This document shows positions 46,620-58,336 of a DNA stretch of 64,000 nt, in pieces. Location of the stretch: the NCBI RefSeq assembly GCF_029852145.1, contig NC_079979.1:4440501-4504500 (forward strand). The letters are read 5' to 3'. A program made the position numbers and the translations under genes. Source of the stretch: Microplitis mediator. Taxonomy: Eukaryota > Arthropoda > Insecta > Hymenoptera > Braconidae. Under the pieces are notes generated by a model, which was not told where the DNA came from, searched no databases, and saw nothing but the letters and a program-made list of their open reading frames with translations. Numbering within the stretch: the first letter of the stretch is position 1; each line of letters starts with the position of its first letter.

Positions 46620-46752
46620 GCGATGAGGAACCTCTTAATGTTAATATTAAGAGCTCTAATTTTCACAGGCATCTTTCTTTATCTAAATAAAACTTTTGAA
46701 CCTTTTTGTGAGAAAAAAAAAAAAATTTGTTATTTTTTGGATCACCCTCATA
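46620..46752. repeat. Right-end fragment of the P1 palindrome family
   Basis: TAAGAGCTCTAATTTTCACAGGC through TTTTTTGGATCACCC matches 8850-8949. Confidence 0.75.
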
Positions 46753-46847
46753 ATGTGTATAAGTATGAATTAAAAAAAAAATTTTTTTTTTTACCTGTAA
46801 TGAACTTTTTATTTTTGTATATATCGAGAATAAATATTCAAGAAAAC

Positions 46848-47343
46848 ATTAATTTTTTAACGTAATACAAGATATATTACCATCAAAAAAGACTGTGGTC
46901 ACTCTGTTGAATAACAGAAGTGTACCTGTCCCATAAATGCTTCAAGTTGGGAATATAAAAACTCTGAAATAAGTTTCTTACCAGAGACAATACAAGCTGT
47001 AGGCGCGATCTAGTGGCGAGCACCGAACTACTCCCGCTGCTGTTAGCTCGTATCAAGACTTAAACTAAGAGAAAAATTTTTTGGGAGAAAAGATAAATAT
47101 GGTGGAATGGAAGTTATGGTGCTTGGCAGCAGCAGCGGAAGTAGTTCGGTGCTCGCCACTAGATCGCGCCCACAGCTTGTGGTGTCCCTGGTAAGAAAAA
47201 TATTTCAGAGTTATTATATTCCCAACGTGAAACATTTATGGGGCGGGTTACCCGCTATAGATGAGCAGAGTGACGCTAACCCTTTTTTGATAGTAATACA
47301 GGGGTATCCTGTATTACACTATGACGTTAATGTTTAATATTAA
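46848..47343. mobile_element. Foldback element, ~495 bp
   Basis: Arms carry GTGGCGAGCACCGAACTACT and its complement, TTACCAGAGACAATACAAGC facing GCTTGTGGTGTCCCTGGTAA, and CATTAAT ends. Related to 33270-33520. The 76-codon frame at 47107 runs across the right arm and is not a gene candidate. Confidence 0.65.
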
Positions 47344-47741
47344 TGTTTCCCTGAACAATTCTTGTCATAGTACAAAAAAAAAGTACGTGTCAAGAAAATA
47401 AATTATTTTTCTAAATATGCATTTATTTAATTGTTCAATAAATATTCTGTCATTAAAAAATAGTATTTAATTATTATTAACAACTCATTCTCTAAGGCTC
47501 ACTAATATATTTCATAATGACTACTTTATAAGCTCTACAGGTAATCAATTTGATTTTATGCTTGCTACTTAACGCGTAATTACCTTTACGAAATACTTTA
47601 TAGTTTCTAATAATTTTTTTTGTTGGTGGATTATAAATTATTTAGTTAAAACAACCAATTATATGATTGGCAATGGGCAATCAAATCATTTTGTTGTCAT
47701 AACTAAAATTTAGTTGTCAGAAAAAAATTTTTTTCTCAGTG

Positions 47742-48734
47742 TAGTTTATATATAATTCTATATAACTATATATGAATAATTAATAATTAATAAATTAGAT
47801 TTAAAATTTTGTTGCTCGGTCATTTTTCATGTCTAATCAGGTCTCATCATTTTTTTCCCGGGAAGTTACAAATCTGTAGGTTTCTTGGTCAAAAAACGTG
47901 AAAATTTAATTTTCTTACGCCCTCACAAACCCCTATAATAATCGATCTTATAAAAAAAAATTGAGCCATCGATTTACTCGTATCATTGGTAATATCCATT
48001 TCTAATTTCAAGCCTGATACTTTCCTTTCTGGGAATGAATGACTTCTATGAGAAGTGCTACAGTTAAGTATGAGGTCTTATACATACAGCTATAAGAATC
48101 TATCGGATTTTCTAAGCAAGGTATTCGCAGCATTTCATGATATTTAATCGGCCATTAGGTGGAAATTACAGAGGAATCCTTCCTCTATAAAAGTGCTTGT
48201 TGCTAATCTATGTTTTGTAAGCGGGCTCACCGGGACAAAATCATAAAGCCAATGTTTTCTCGAATTTCACCTTTTTTTTTTATTTTACTCGCAAACCAAT
48301 AACTTCATAACTAAATTGTACAAGACTTATTTTGTGATGAATTTGATTTCCGACAAAAAAAAGATATGTAAGCCATTACCGTAGAGTTAGTAGTTTTTGA
48401 GATAAGTCGAATTATACAACTCAATATTTTAAAAATCGCTGTTTTATCCGAGATTTTAATACTTTTTTATAAAATTATGGCCGAAGAAGTATATCATGTA
48501 TAAGAATAAAATATAAAAGTTCATATTACACATTCATATGTTACTATAAAAAGTATGAAACAATCATCTTTGTATTGAGAGAGGTAGTAGTTAAAAAAGC
48601 TTCCGATGCTCAAACAAAGACATTTGGGTGAAATTAAGAAAAGATGGAAACAAGTGTAATAGGAGACCGTTTCGTATTACATGACAAATTTTTGATGATA
48701 CATTTACCGGTATATATTATATATTTGTTCGGCC
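47742..48734. other. Family B fragment, then unassigned sequence
   Basis: 47751-47868 is a family B right end (CTCATCATTTTTTTCCCGGG). 47869-48734 shows AT-rich text with no coding frame or paired ends. Confidence 0.45.
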
Positions 48735-48814
48735 ATAATTTTTCGGTTAATGTCGCCTGAGCTTCAATAAAATTATATATTGTTTTTCAATATGGTCTAA
48801 CCGTTAAAATTGCA

Positions 48815-48818
<4 letters not shown>

Positions 48819-48877
<59 letters not shown>
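48819..48877. repeat. (TA)n microsatellite
   Basis: About 28 TA units ending at the left edge of P3. Confidence 0.9.
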
Positions 48878-48878
<1 letters not shown>

Positions 48879-50018
48879 GGTGGTCCGTTTGGAACGACTA
48901 TTTTTTTTTTTTTTCGCTCCCACTGAAAAATATTGTTGTAGACATTGAAAAAAAAATTCTCTGAAAGTTTTAGCTCTTAATTATAATTCTAAGTACTTTA
49001 CATTTGATTTTGAAATTTTCCCATTTAAAATACATGGGAAAGTTGGGATTTTTTTTTTAATTCTCTATAACTCAGCCGCATTTTAAGTTATCGGGTCGCC
49101 GTTTACGGCATTTTTTAGGTAATTTGATACTCTTCAAAAGTTTCCTTAATAGTTTTACTCTGACTTTAATTGTTTTTTCTGTATCGGTTCTGAAAATAAT
49201 TTTTTTAATAATAATGTGGGTTTTTAGTTGATATTAACTAAATAACGAAATTTGAAGAAAAAGTGCAGATAACGATTTTTTAGGAAATTGTATTCGCTAC
49301 AAAAAAGGTCCTTTTAGTTAAGTGGTTCAAGTTCTTCGTTCACGTGATAAAGGGATTTTAGTAATTGTGTAAATAAAATATTTGTCAAAAATTTTTCCGA
49401 AGTTCATCAATTTGACCCCTTTTGATTTTAATGACCGGATTAAATTAATGAAAGGAAAATTATTTACTGATTTAAAATTGAAATGAAATAGCATTTGGTG
49501 GAATTTTTTGACAAATATTTTATTTACAAAATTACTGAAATCCCGATATCACGTGAACGAAGAACTTGAGCCACTTAACTAAAAGGACCTTTTTTGTAGC
49601 GAATAAAATTTTCTACAAAATCGTTATCTGCACTTTTTCTGTAAATTTCGTTATTTAGTTAATATCAACTAAAAACCCAAATTATTATTAAAAAAATTAT
49701 TTTCAGAACCGATACAGAAAAAACAATTAAAGTCAGAGTAAAACTGTTAAGGAAACTTTTGAAGAGTATCAAATTACCTAAAAAATGCCGCAAATGGCGA
49801 CCCGATAACTTAAAATGCGGCTGAGTTATAGAGAATTAAAAAAAAAGTCTCAACTTTCCCATGTATTTTAAATGGGAAAATTTCAAAATCCAATGTAAAG
49901 TACTTAGAATTAAAATTAAGAGCTAAAACTTTCAGAGAATTTTTTTTTTCAATGTCTACAACAATATTTTTCAGTGGGAGCGAAAAAAAAAAAAATTGTC
50001 GTTCCAAACGGACCACCC
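48878..50018. mobile_element. Palindrome P3, 1141 bp, GGGTGGTCC ends
   Basis: Starts GGGTGGTCCGTTTGGAACGAC and ends with the complement GGACCACCC, flanked TTA/TAA. Arms are almost perfectly complementary around ~49450 (GATATCACGTGAACGAAGAAC, GACCTTTTTTGTAGCGAAT). Confidence 0.85.
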
Positions 50019-50044
50019 TAATATATATACATACATATATGTTA

Positions 50045-51055
50045 GAGTGCTTTTTTTTTTGCGACAATTTTTTTTCGCTCCCATCCCGAAATTTTGTTGG
50101 AAAAACCCCCAAAAAAATGCCCTGAGAGTTTGAGGCCTTAATATTAATATTAAGTAATTTCCCAGAGCAGGCGAAGATTTCCTATTTAAAATACACGTAA
50201 ACTTGGGTTTTTTTTTTTTAAGCTTTTATAACTCTGCGGCATTTTATGATATCATCTCGCCTAAAGTCGGGATTTTCTCAGAATTAAATGCTCTACAAAA
50301 GCGCCCGTTGTGGTGAAGTCGTAACTCATACGGGTGGGGTAGTACGGATCGCTAAACTGAATTTTTTCATAGGATTCTTGTTGTTTCTCTCAACAACAAG
50401 ACCTACAGAAAAAATGTGACTGATAATTTTATAGGAAATTCGATTCTCTACAAAAAAGGTTTTCAGCACCGAATCACTCAGATCGATATTTTCTGAAATA
50501 TTAGTCAAATAAAAAATCAATATTTTCTAAGATTTGATTCGACATTTTATGGGAATTCAATGCTACGTAAACTTCAATAATTAATATCTCAGAAAAAATC
50601 AATCTTAGTGATTTAGTGCCAATGACCTTTTTTGTAGAAAATTAAATTTCCTATAAAATTGTTATTTACATTTTTTCTGTAGGTCTTGTTGTTTATGAGA
50701 TGATGAGAGAAAAAACAAGAATTCTATGAAAAAGTTCGGTTTAGCGGTCCATACTACCCCACCTGTATGAGTTACGACTTCGCAACACTGGGCACTTTTG
50801 TAGAGCATTCAATTCTGAGAAAATCGCGATTTTGGGCGAGATGATATCATAAAATCCCGCGGAGTTATAGAAGTTTAAAAAATAAAAACCCAAGTTTACG
50901 TGTATTTCAAATGGGAAATCTTCACCTGCTCTGGGAAAGTACTTAATATTGATATTAAGGGCTCAAACTATCAGGGAATTTTTTTGGAGGTATTTCCAAC
51001 AAAATTTCGGGATGGAAGCGAAAAAAAAAATAGTCAAGAAAAAAAAGTTTTTTAA
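50045..51055. mobile_element. Palindrome P4, about 1.0 kb, GAGTGC end
   Basis: Left end GAGTGCTTTTTTTTTTTGCG; arms share GCTCCCATCCCGAAATTTTG and complement TTTCGGGATGGAAGCG, and TACTACCCCACC faces GGTGGGGTAGTA. The extreme right end is diverged. Confidence 0.75.
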
Positions 51056-51060
51056 TATGC

Positions 51061-51091
<31 letters not shown>

Positions 51092-52684
51092 TATATTAGG
51101 GTGCTTCATTTCGGAGCCAGATTTTTTTTTCAAGTGCATGTGGAAAAAACCATAGTTCAACACAAAAAAAACTTTACGCGCATGAAAAAAAATTCTATGT
51201 CGATTACAGACCTAGCTCATAGAAAAATTCGATTTTCCCATTTAAATAACATGGTAAAATTTTTTTTTTTAACTCCAAGTATTTTTAACCTCGTTAACAA
51301 ATCAATAGATCAAAGAGACTAATACATATTTTTGTAGGAAATTAAATGCTCTACAAAAAAGGTCTCTTATCATTTTTCGATAAATCCATCTGTTTCAAAG
51401 TTATTGAAACTCGAAGTAAAGTTGGAGATCGCTTTACTTTTCCGGTGAAACTATCAGACTTATCACAAAATGTTATGGGATCTTTTTTGTTGCCAATTTT
51501 ACTCTCTACAAATTATTACCAGTAAAGATTTTTCAAATTCCGCATTGTTTTCTAGTTATTTTCATTTCAATGTCGAGCTCTTGAAATCGATCAAAACCAC
51601 TTTTTTCAGAGCTTGAAATTAAAATGATAATAACTAGAAAACAATGGGGAATTTGAAAAATCTTTACTGATAATAATTTATAGAATGTAAAATTGGCAAC
51701 AAACAAGATGCCATAACATTTTGTGATAAGTCTAATAGTTTCACCGGAAAAGTAAAACGATCTCCAACTTTACTTCGAGCTTTAATAACTTTGAAACAGA
51801 TGGATTTATCGAAAAATGATAAGAGACCTTTTTTGTAGAACGTTCAATTTCCTACAAAAATATGTTTTAGTCTCTTTGATCTATCATTTTGTTAATGAGG
51901 TTAAAAATACTTAAAGCTAAAAAAAAAAATCTGGGCGTCGGTTGACCCTGCGGGCCAGCCCCAGAACTTCCCGCTGTTTTCGAGCTCATGGAGCTTGAAA
52001 ACATTACTGTGAATATATTTTCGAGCTCTTCGAGCTCGAAAATGCAATTACCTGGGATTATTTTTTTATGAGCTTTTCAAGCTCTACCAAGTTACGCGTT
52101 TTGCTAAAGTTTGACAAGTTAAGAATCGAACATTATTAATGAAGAAGCGGTTTTCAAATTTCTATTCTCGATTATGTTCAATGAAATAAATGTATCGAGA
52201 CAGAAATCAATGTCAGTGATCAAAATCAAGATTTGAATGAGTTTTGACTTAGGTCAGAGCAATAATATATGGGATATCCGAGAAAAACATCAAAGACTGG
52301 GTTTTTCAATTTTTTGCTGACAATATGTTTAAAACTAAGGAACAAGTTATATGACATTATCTGATGATCGGAAGAGACTATAAAGAGAAAGAGTTGGTAT
52401 GATTTCAGACACATTTAGTACATTATATTTTGATTTATCCGGAAAAAATAACGTTTTATGTTATTTTTTTAACTTTTCAGCGCCGATATCTTTTGAACCA
52501 ATGAACCGATTTTGACGTTTGAGGTGGCAATCGGCGCGTTTTCTCGAATTCTAGAGCTGATATAATGGAATCGATTTTGGAATCGATCCGTTTTGCCGTT
52601 TTGAAGATATTTGAAAAAACTCGTTTTTCACCATTTCTTTCTCCAACGATATCTCTCGATCAAATTAACCGATTGAGATGATTA

Positions 52685-53438
52685 CCCAGAGAGGTAAGTA
52701 CCACGGGCCCAGGCTTGGCCCAGACTTGGCCTAACTTTATAGAACCTTAGGCCAGGCTTGTAAGCCAGTCTTGGCTCAGCCTGGAATGATAATCTCGGGC
52801 CAAGCCTGGTTGCCAGACCTGGCCCAGGCTTCCAGGAAACGAATAAATTTAATTAAAAAAAATTTATTATTATTAACCTCGTAGAATTCATGATCATTAA
52901 CGTTTTAATGATCTAAAGGAGATAAATGATGTGAAAAAATCTCGGTGGAAATTCTGCTGGAATCTGGGCGCGAACTGCCGTCCTTCTGATTACTGGGTCC
53001 GAACGGTAGCTACTGGACTAACGTTGAACTGGTACATTTATATGATCTACTTATATAAACCATAGGTATATCCAAACTTGGGTAATCCTACCTCGGCCCA
53101 AGTCTGGGTTGCCATTGGACGGCCAAGGCTAGGTTATCCAGTCTTGGCTCAAGCCCGGGTAATTATTGTAACGGCCAAGGCTAGGTTACCCAGTCTTGGC
53201 CCAAGTCTGGCTTGCCATTGGATAGCCAAGACTAGGTTACCCAGTCTTGGCCCGAGCCCGGGTAATCATTGTAACGGCCAAGGCTAGGTTACCCAGTCTT
53301 GGCCCAAGTCTGGCTTGCCATTGGATGGCCAAGGCTAAGTTACCCAGTCCTGAGCCAATATAGGTGTGCCAAAGCTAGGTTCCCCAGTTCTGGGCCAAGT
53401 AGGGGCCCGTTGTTCAACTCTGGCAGCTCCTGTATGGG
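52685..53438 (-). mobile_element. Family C element with tRNA-like centre
   Basis: Ends CCCAGAGAGG and CCTGTATGGG with TA on each side. Arrays of CCCAGGCTTGGCCCAAG and GGCCAAGACTAGGTTACCCA units flank a tRNA-like module on the minus strand. Confidence 0.8.
52966..53030 (-). pseudogene. tRNA-like sequence in a family C element
   Basis: Reverse strand has GTTAGTCCAGTAGCTACCG as A-box region and GGCAGTTCGCGCCC as weakened B box. It resembles the family E module at 9464 in layout. Confidence 0.5.
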
Positions 53439-54504
53439 TAAGGCGGCGATCGACGCGTTTTATCAAGTTCTAAAGCTGATTAGATTTTGAAGTTGATCAT
53501 TCAACTCGTTTCTGAGAAATCAATAAAAAACTAAAAAAAAAAATTTTTTTTTTCGTAATTCGCCAATATTTTCGAGTCTACTTGATTAAATGATCTGAAA
53601 TTTTCAGAAAAGTTGACGGCCAATAAGCTCTTGCGATTGCCACCTTAGCCATCTAAATCGGTTCATTAGTTAAAAAGTTACAAAGAGTTTACACACACAC
53701 ACACACACCTACACACATACATACATACATACATACATACATACATACATACATACATACATACACTCGGACATCATTCTGAAAATAGTCAGAATAGCTT
53801 CCTAGGACCTCAAAACGTCGACATCTGATGAAAACTCGATTTTTGAAAATCGGGGTGAAAACAATAACTTCCCGAATTTTTCAAAAATCGTCGATTTTCT
53901 TAGCGGGAAGTTAAAAATTTTCCCATGTTATTTAAATGGGAAAATCGAATTTTTCAATGAGTTAGGTCTGTAATCGACATAGAATTTTTTTTCATGCGCG
54001 TAAAGTTTTTTTTGTGTTGAACTATGGTTTTTTCCACATGCACTTGAAAAAAAAATCTGGCTCCGAAATGAAGCACCCTAATATATATATCCATGCAATT
54101 ATAACGGTTAGACCATATTGAAAAACAATATATGATTTTATTGAAGCTCAGGCGACATTAGCCGCACTGCAGAATGCACTCGACTGCAACATCAACCTAT
54201 TTTCGTTCTAAACTATTCTTGGACCAGCTTCAAAGATCAATACTTTACTTTTTCTGTTGGAATAGTCCTATATTTTTGAAGTCTGCAATTTTATAAAATA
54301 AATATCGAAATGTTTACTCTTACACTGGAAAGAGAGTGGTGTTAAAAATGGACTCATTTTAACTCCGCGCGGTGTTAAAATGAAATAACACCGATGTAGG
54401 AGGCGTAATTCGACGGTGTTAAAATACCGGTATAAAAGCGGGGTAAACTGCGCCCCCTCAGAGTGTTAACTTTGGAAAGCTTATAAAACGCAAAAAATAT
54501 CTTC

Positions 54505-54719
54505 ACACACACACATGCACACCCGCACAAACACACGAGCGCACACACACACTCGAACACAAACGCACACACCCGCCCTCAAACACACACTGAAACACAC
54601 CAGCGCACACACGCGTTTACACACACACACACACACACACATGCACACCCGCACAAACACACGAGCGCACACACCCGCCCTCAAACACACACTGAAACAC
54701 ACCAGCGCACACACACGCG

Positions 54720-54775
<56 letters not shown>

Positions 54776-54778
54776 CAC
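54505..54778. repeat. CA-rich minisatellite and (CA)n
   Basis: A unit containing CCCGCCCTCAAACACACACTG and GAAACACACCAGCGCACAC occurs twice, followed by ~24 CA units. Open frames on both strands come from this low-complexity text. Confidence 0.85.
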
Positions 54779-54787
54779 ACATACATA

Positions 54788-56580
54788 CACGGAAAAAAAA
54801 TTCGACGAAAAATTCCAATATTACTATCGTAATCCTGGACTATACTTTTATTATCTGTAACATTCAAATATATGATACGAAAATTTACAGTTTTTAAAAG
54901 ATTTTTTACTATTCACTATCGTAATTTCATTAAGAGTTTATTGTAATCAATTCAATAAGAAATATTACAATGTTACTATCGTAAATAGTAAAAGAATAAA
55001 AAATAAGATTTAATTATACTATTTATTCTTTTATTCTTCCTTTTAATTTACAGTGCTGCCTCTATGTTTTTACAATACAAGCTACAAAAATTACGATAGT
55101 TGGATTGTAAATTTTCTGAAATGGTATAGTATATGCCATCTGAAGCGTTTACGTTTGAAAGACAAGTGTTGTCACAAACCATGATGTGATGCTTGTATGA
55201 GTGTATATATATATATAAATACAAATGATGACATCTACTTTGTCTGTATTATTTGTGGTTCAACTATATATATTTATAAATCAGTTCATCTTTATCCACA
55301 GTGTAGTGCAGAAATAGAGGTTATTATTCATGACGTTTTTCGGACAATTGTAAATAAGAAATTTAAAATAAAAACTGTACTTTCGTCATTACAAACCTAC
55401 ATAGATTGTGGAATATAATAATTTGGTGGTGTAAGTATAATTATTATTATTCAATTTTTATTAAACTTAATATTCTGTGGGTATATCGTATGATCCTGAA
55501 GTTGGCAGATAATTAGTAATTTTCGGATTTTTTTTTTCACCAAAGAAATTACAAAAAAAAAAAAACTAAAAAAATACACATGTAGAAAATTTAAAAAACT
55601 ATGGGTGCAATTTTTTTAAATATTTTTTTTTTAATTATTTATCGTCTAAAAAAAAATCCAAAAATTATTAGATATCTGCTAACTTCAGTATCATGTATAT
55701 CGTTCGTTTTAAAATCATTTATCTGGACAAGAAGTTTATTTTTATAAACAATTTAGTAGTATTTTGTGGTCATAGGATAAATGATTCTAAATGAATGAAA
55801 ATTTATTTTTTCTAATAAATTCAATTCTCCTAATTTTGTTACAGGATAATCTTCATTTGTCGACAATGAATAATTTTACCCGGCTTTGCGAGAGGTAAAA
55901 CATTTCAATAACCTCAAATTATGGACATTCAACATTTCTTTATGATACTGAAGTTAGCAGACGCCTAATAATTTTTGGATTTTTTTAAAAATGATAAATT
56001 ATAGAAAAAAAGTATTCGAAAAAATTGCACCTATGGTTTTTTTAATTTTCTACATGTGCGTATTTTGAATACAAATAAATGAGTTATTGATTCATAAATT
56101 TTATATATACCAAAAAAATATGTTTGAAAAAATATTAAATAAATGTTTTATTATTACTACTTCAACATGTTTTATTTTTATTTCGAGATTGTATTTTCCT
56201 TCTCAATTTAACTGTTAAAAAAAAAAAAAAAATTCCAAATGATAAATTTTTCTTTTTTATTAATTATAAGTTCTACTTTTTTAAGAAAATATATTTTACT
56301 CCATTGACTTCTAATTATTATTTTATATTTAAAGAAATTCTACATTACCGACTCATTCATTTTACGATAGTTGTATTAGAATTTATGTTAACACAACTTG
56401 TATAATTTACTCTATAGTATCTGATTTTTTCTTTCTGGTAGTAGTATAAATTATAAAATAAAAATTACGATAGTCTATTGTAAAAATTATTATTGAAAAC
56501 TTATAGTCCAGCGTTACAATACTATATAATGAAAATTACGATAGTTAAATCGTAAAAAATCCGTGAATTTTTTTTCCGTG
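54788..56580. mobile_element. Element M (CACGGAAAAAAAATTC ends, TTACGATAGTAA array)
   Basis: Ends CACGGAAAAAAAATTCGACG and GTGAATTTTTTTTCCGTG with TACATA on both sides. TACTATCGTAAT-type palindromes lie near both ends. A smaller palindrome (55491-55695, GATCCTGAAGTTGGCAGA ends) and a half copy (55943-56080) are inside. Confidence 0.75.
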
Positions 56581-56788
56581 TACATACACTGTTTAACTGT
56601 AGTGATCGAGTAAGTAAAAATATTCCCAAAGTAAAATATTTTAATACCGGGAAATTTTATTTAACACCGGTAAAGAATATTTACACCGGCGGTGGCGTTA
56701 TTTTCACACCGCTTTTGGTTTTTAAATTTAACACCGCAAATTTTAACACCTACACCGCTTGGATTTACCCCAGTTATTTTTTACAGTG

Positions 56789-57522
56789 TATTATTATAAC
56801 CATAGAAAAAACTTATTTGGTGCAGAAAACTGTACTCAACTAAAAAATTTTATGTTAAACTTATCAGCCACGACTATGTTTCGACAATTGCCAATTGTGC
56901 AGAATTATATATGCGCTGATACACTCAAAGTAAATAGCGTAAATAACTATTATACCGATTAACTTTGATACATATTGCTATTTCCATGTGGTATATAATT
57001 TGTTTCGGTCTAAATTTTGCAAAAAAAAAAATTGTCACACGATTGTTCCATTTAGTATTTGCATTTATACTCCGTTATCAATTGATTAGTCAATATACAT
57101 TTTTCTCGCGCTTAATACAGTAAATAAAAATGTCTATAGGAACACACAAATTCAATGCTGTTTATGAGAAAATTCTATTTTTCTGAGTTTTATTTATTTT
57201 GTCAATCACTCATTACATAAAAAAAAAAATCGAATGTACAAAAAAAAAAAAAAATTGGAAAATGGCTAACCCTGCGGGCCATCCCTAAAGCTTCTCAATG
57301 TTCCCGAGATTCTTGAACTCTTTAAACTACGAAAATTTAAGAACTCAAGAATGGATTTGGATAGAAGTCAATGGAAGTTATTTAGATAGAAAGTTAAATT
57401 AATTTTTAATCTAACCATGTCATTAGAATATTAAATATCCCAGAAAAATGTAAAAAACGGCCTTTTATCAAATTTTTTATTGGCAATATTTTTTAAACTG
57501 ACAAACCAATTAACATAAGTTA
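56789..57522. other. AT-rich interval and H fragment
   Basis: 56789-57240 has no recognised feature. 57255-57500 is a decayed H 5' part (GGCTAACCCTGCGGGCCATCC, then TTCCCGAGATTCTTGAACTC). Confidence 0.45.
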
Positions 57523-58336
57523 CCCGGGAAAAAATGATCAGACCTGACCATGCCTATTCATGTATGATCAGGCCTGAAATTAGACCTGATCATGCCTGTT
57601 CATGTATGATTAGGCCTGAAATTAGACATGATCAGGCCTGATCATACCTGTCCATGCCTGTTCATGCCTGTTCGTCTGAAGCGTTAAATAGTCAGGTCTG
57701 ATCATGCCTGTTCATACCTGTCCATGCCTGTTCATGCCTGGTCATGTCTGAAGCATTAAATACGCTCATGCCTGATCATACCTGTCCATGCCTGGTCATG
57801 TCTGTTCATGCCTGTTCATGTCTGAAGCGTTAAATACGCTCAGGCCTGATCATACCTGCCCATGCCTGTTCATGCCTGGTCATATATGTTCATGTCTGTT
57901 CATGGCTGTTCATGTCTGCTCATAGATCTAAAATTTTGTTGACCAAGAATCTATCACGTATAAGATTTTTATTACTTGAAGTTCATACGAAACTTACTTG
58001 TCAACTAAATCTCTTAGGTCAGTGGGTAGCGAGTTACACTTTCGGGCGCAAGGTCCACTGTTCAAATCCTGCACACGCCCGAATTTTTTATTTTTTTTAT
58101 TTTTATAGCAATAATTATATACATGTATAATTGAATATAGTTATACATAATTAGATATAATTATATAGGGCCATTTTTTATATATAATTTTTTTACCCGG
58201 ATGGGCATGAACAGACATGAACATACCTGATCAGACCTGAACATGTCTGGTCAGGCATGGTCATTTTTCATGTCTGATCAGGCCTGAAGACTCATGCCTG
58301 TTCATGTCTGATCAGGTCTGATCATTTTTTCCCAGG
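57523..58336 (+). mobile_element. Family B element with tRNA-like centre
   Basis: Starts CCCGGGAAAAAATGATCAGA and ends CTGATCATTTTTTCCCAGG, TA on each side. Interior arrays are TGCCTGTTCATGTCTG and GATCAGGCCTGAAATTAG units. Opposite orientation to 23921-24787. Confidence 0.85.
58006..58081 (+). pseudogene. tRNA-like sequence in a family B element
   Basis: TAGGTCAGTGGGTAGCGAG fits an A box and D arm; GCGCAAGGTCCACTGTTCAAATCC includes a slightly changed B box. Same family as 24270-24346. Confidence 0.6.

Larger units (their letters stand above)
44264..47741. mobile_element. Element K (CACTGAGAAAAAAATTT ends), 3.5 kb composite
   Basis: Ends CACTGAGAAAAAAATTTCT and AAATTTTTTTCTCAGTG with TA outside. 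Next to both ends are CAACTAAATTTAGTTG-type palindromes. Inside are a family E fragment (44762-45086), a two-unit tandem repeat (45372-46432), a TA run, a P1-family fragment (46620-46752) and a foldback (46848-47343). Confidence 0.7.
51930..53916 (+). mobile_element. H-family element within P5, itself carrying a family C element
   Basis: Starts TCTGGGCGTCGGTTGACCCT and GCGGGCCAGCCCC after an A11 run; ends CTTAGCGGGAAGTTAAAAA. Carries a CA/CATA repeat at 53693-53764. A family C element (52685-53438) interrupts the H text GATTGAGATGATTA/AGGCGGCGATCGACG. Confidence 0.8.
51099..54078. mobile_element. Palindrome P5 (GGGTGCTTC ends), split by a nested H element
   Basis: Starts GGGTGCTTCATTTCGGAGCC and ends with its complement GAAGCACCC, flanked TTA/TAA. 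Arms 51099-51929 and 53917-54078 pair about an axis near 51595. An H element (51930-53916) lies within an A run of the right arm. Confidence 0.8.
48735..54170. mobile_element. Small inverted repeat whose TA-rich centre holds three palindromes in a row
   Basis: 48740-48820 (GTCGCCTGAGCTTCAATAAA to CCGTTAAAATTGCATG) is the reverse complement of 54090-54170. Between them lie a TA run (48819-48877) and P3, P4 and P5, separated by remains of TA repeat. Confidence 0.7.
54323..56788. mobile_element. Element L (CACTGGAAAGAG / TTTTTTACAGTG ends, GGTGTTAAA array)
   Basis: Flanked by TA on both sides. GGTGTTAAAA and TTTAACACCG motifs lie next to both ends. The interior has a CA-rich minisatellite in two ~100-base units (54505-54775) and the nested element M. 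Confidence 0.7.

Noticed and set aside
54375..54867. 105-128 codon frames
   Set aside because: They come from the CA-rich minisatellite, not from a gene.
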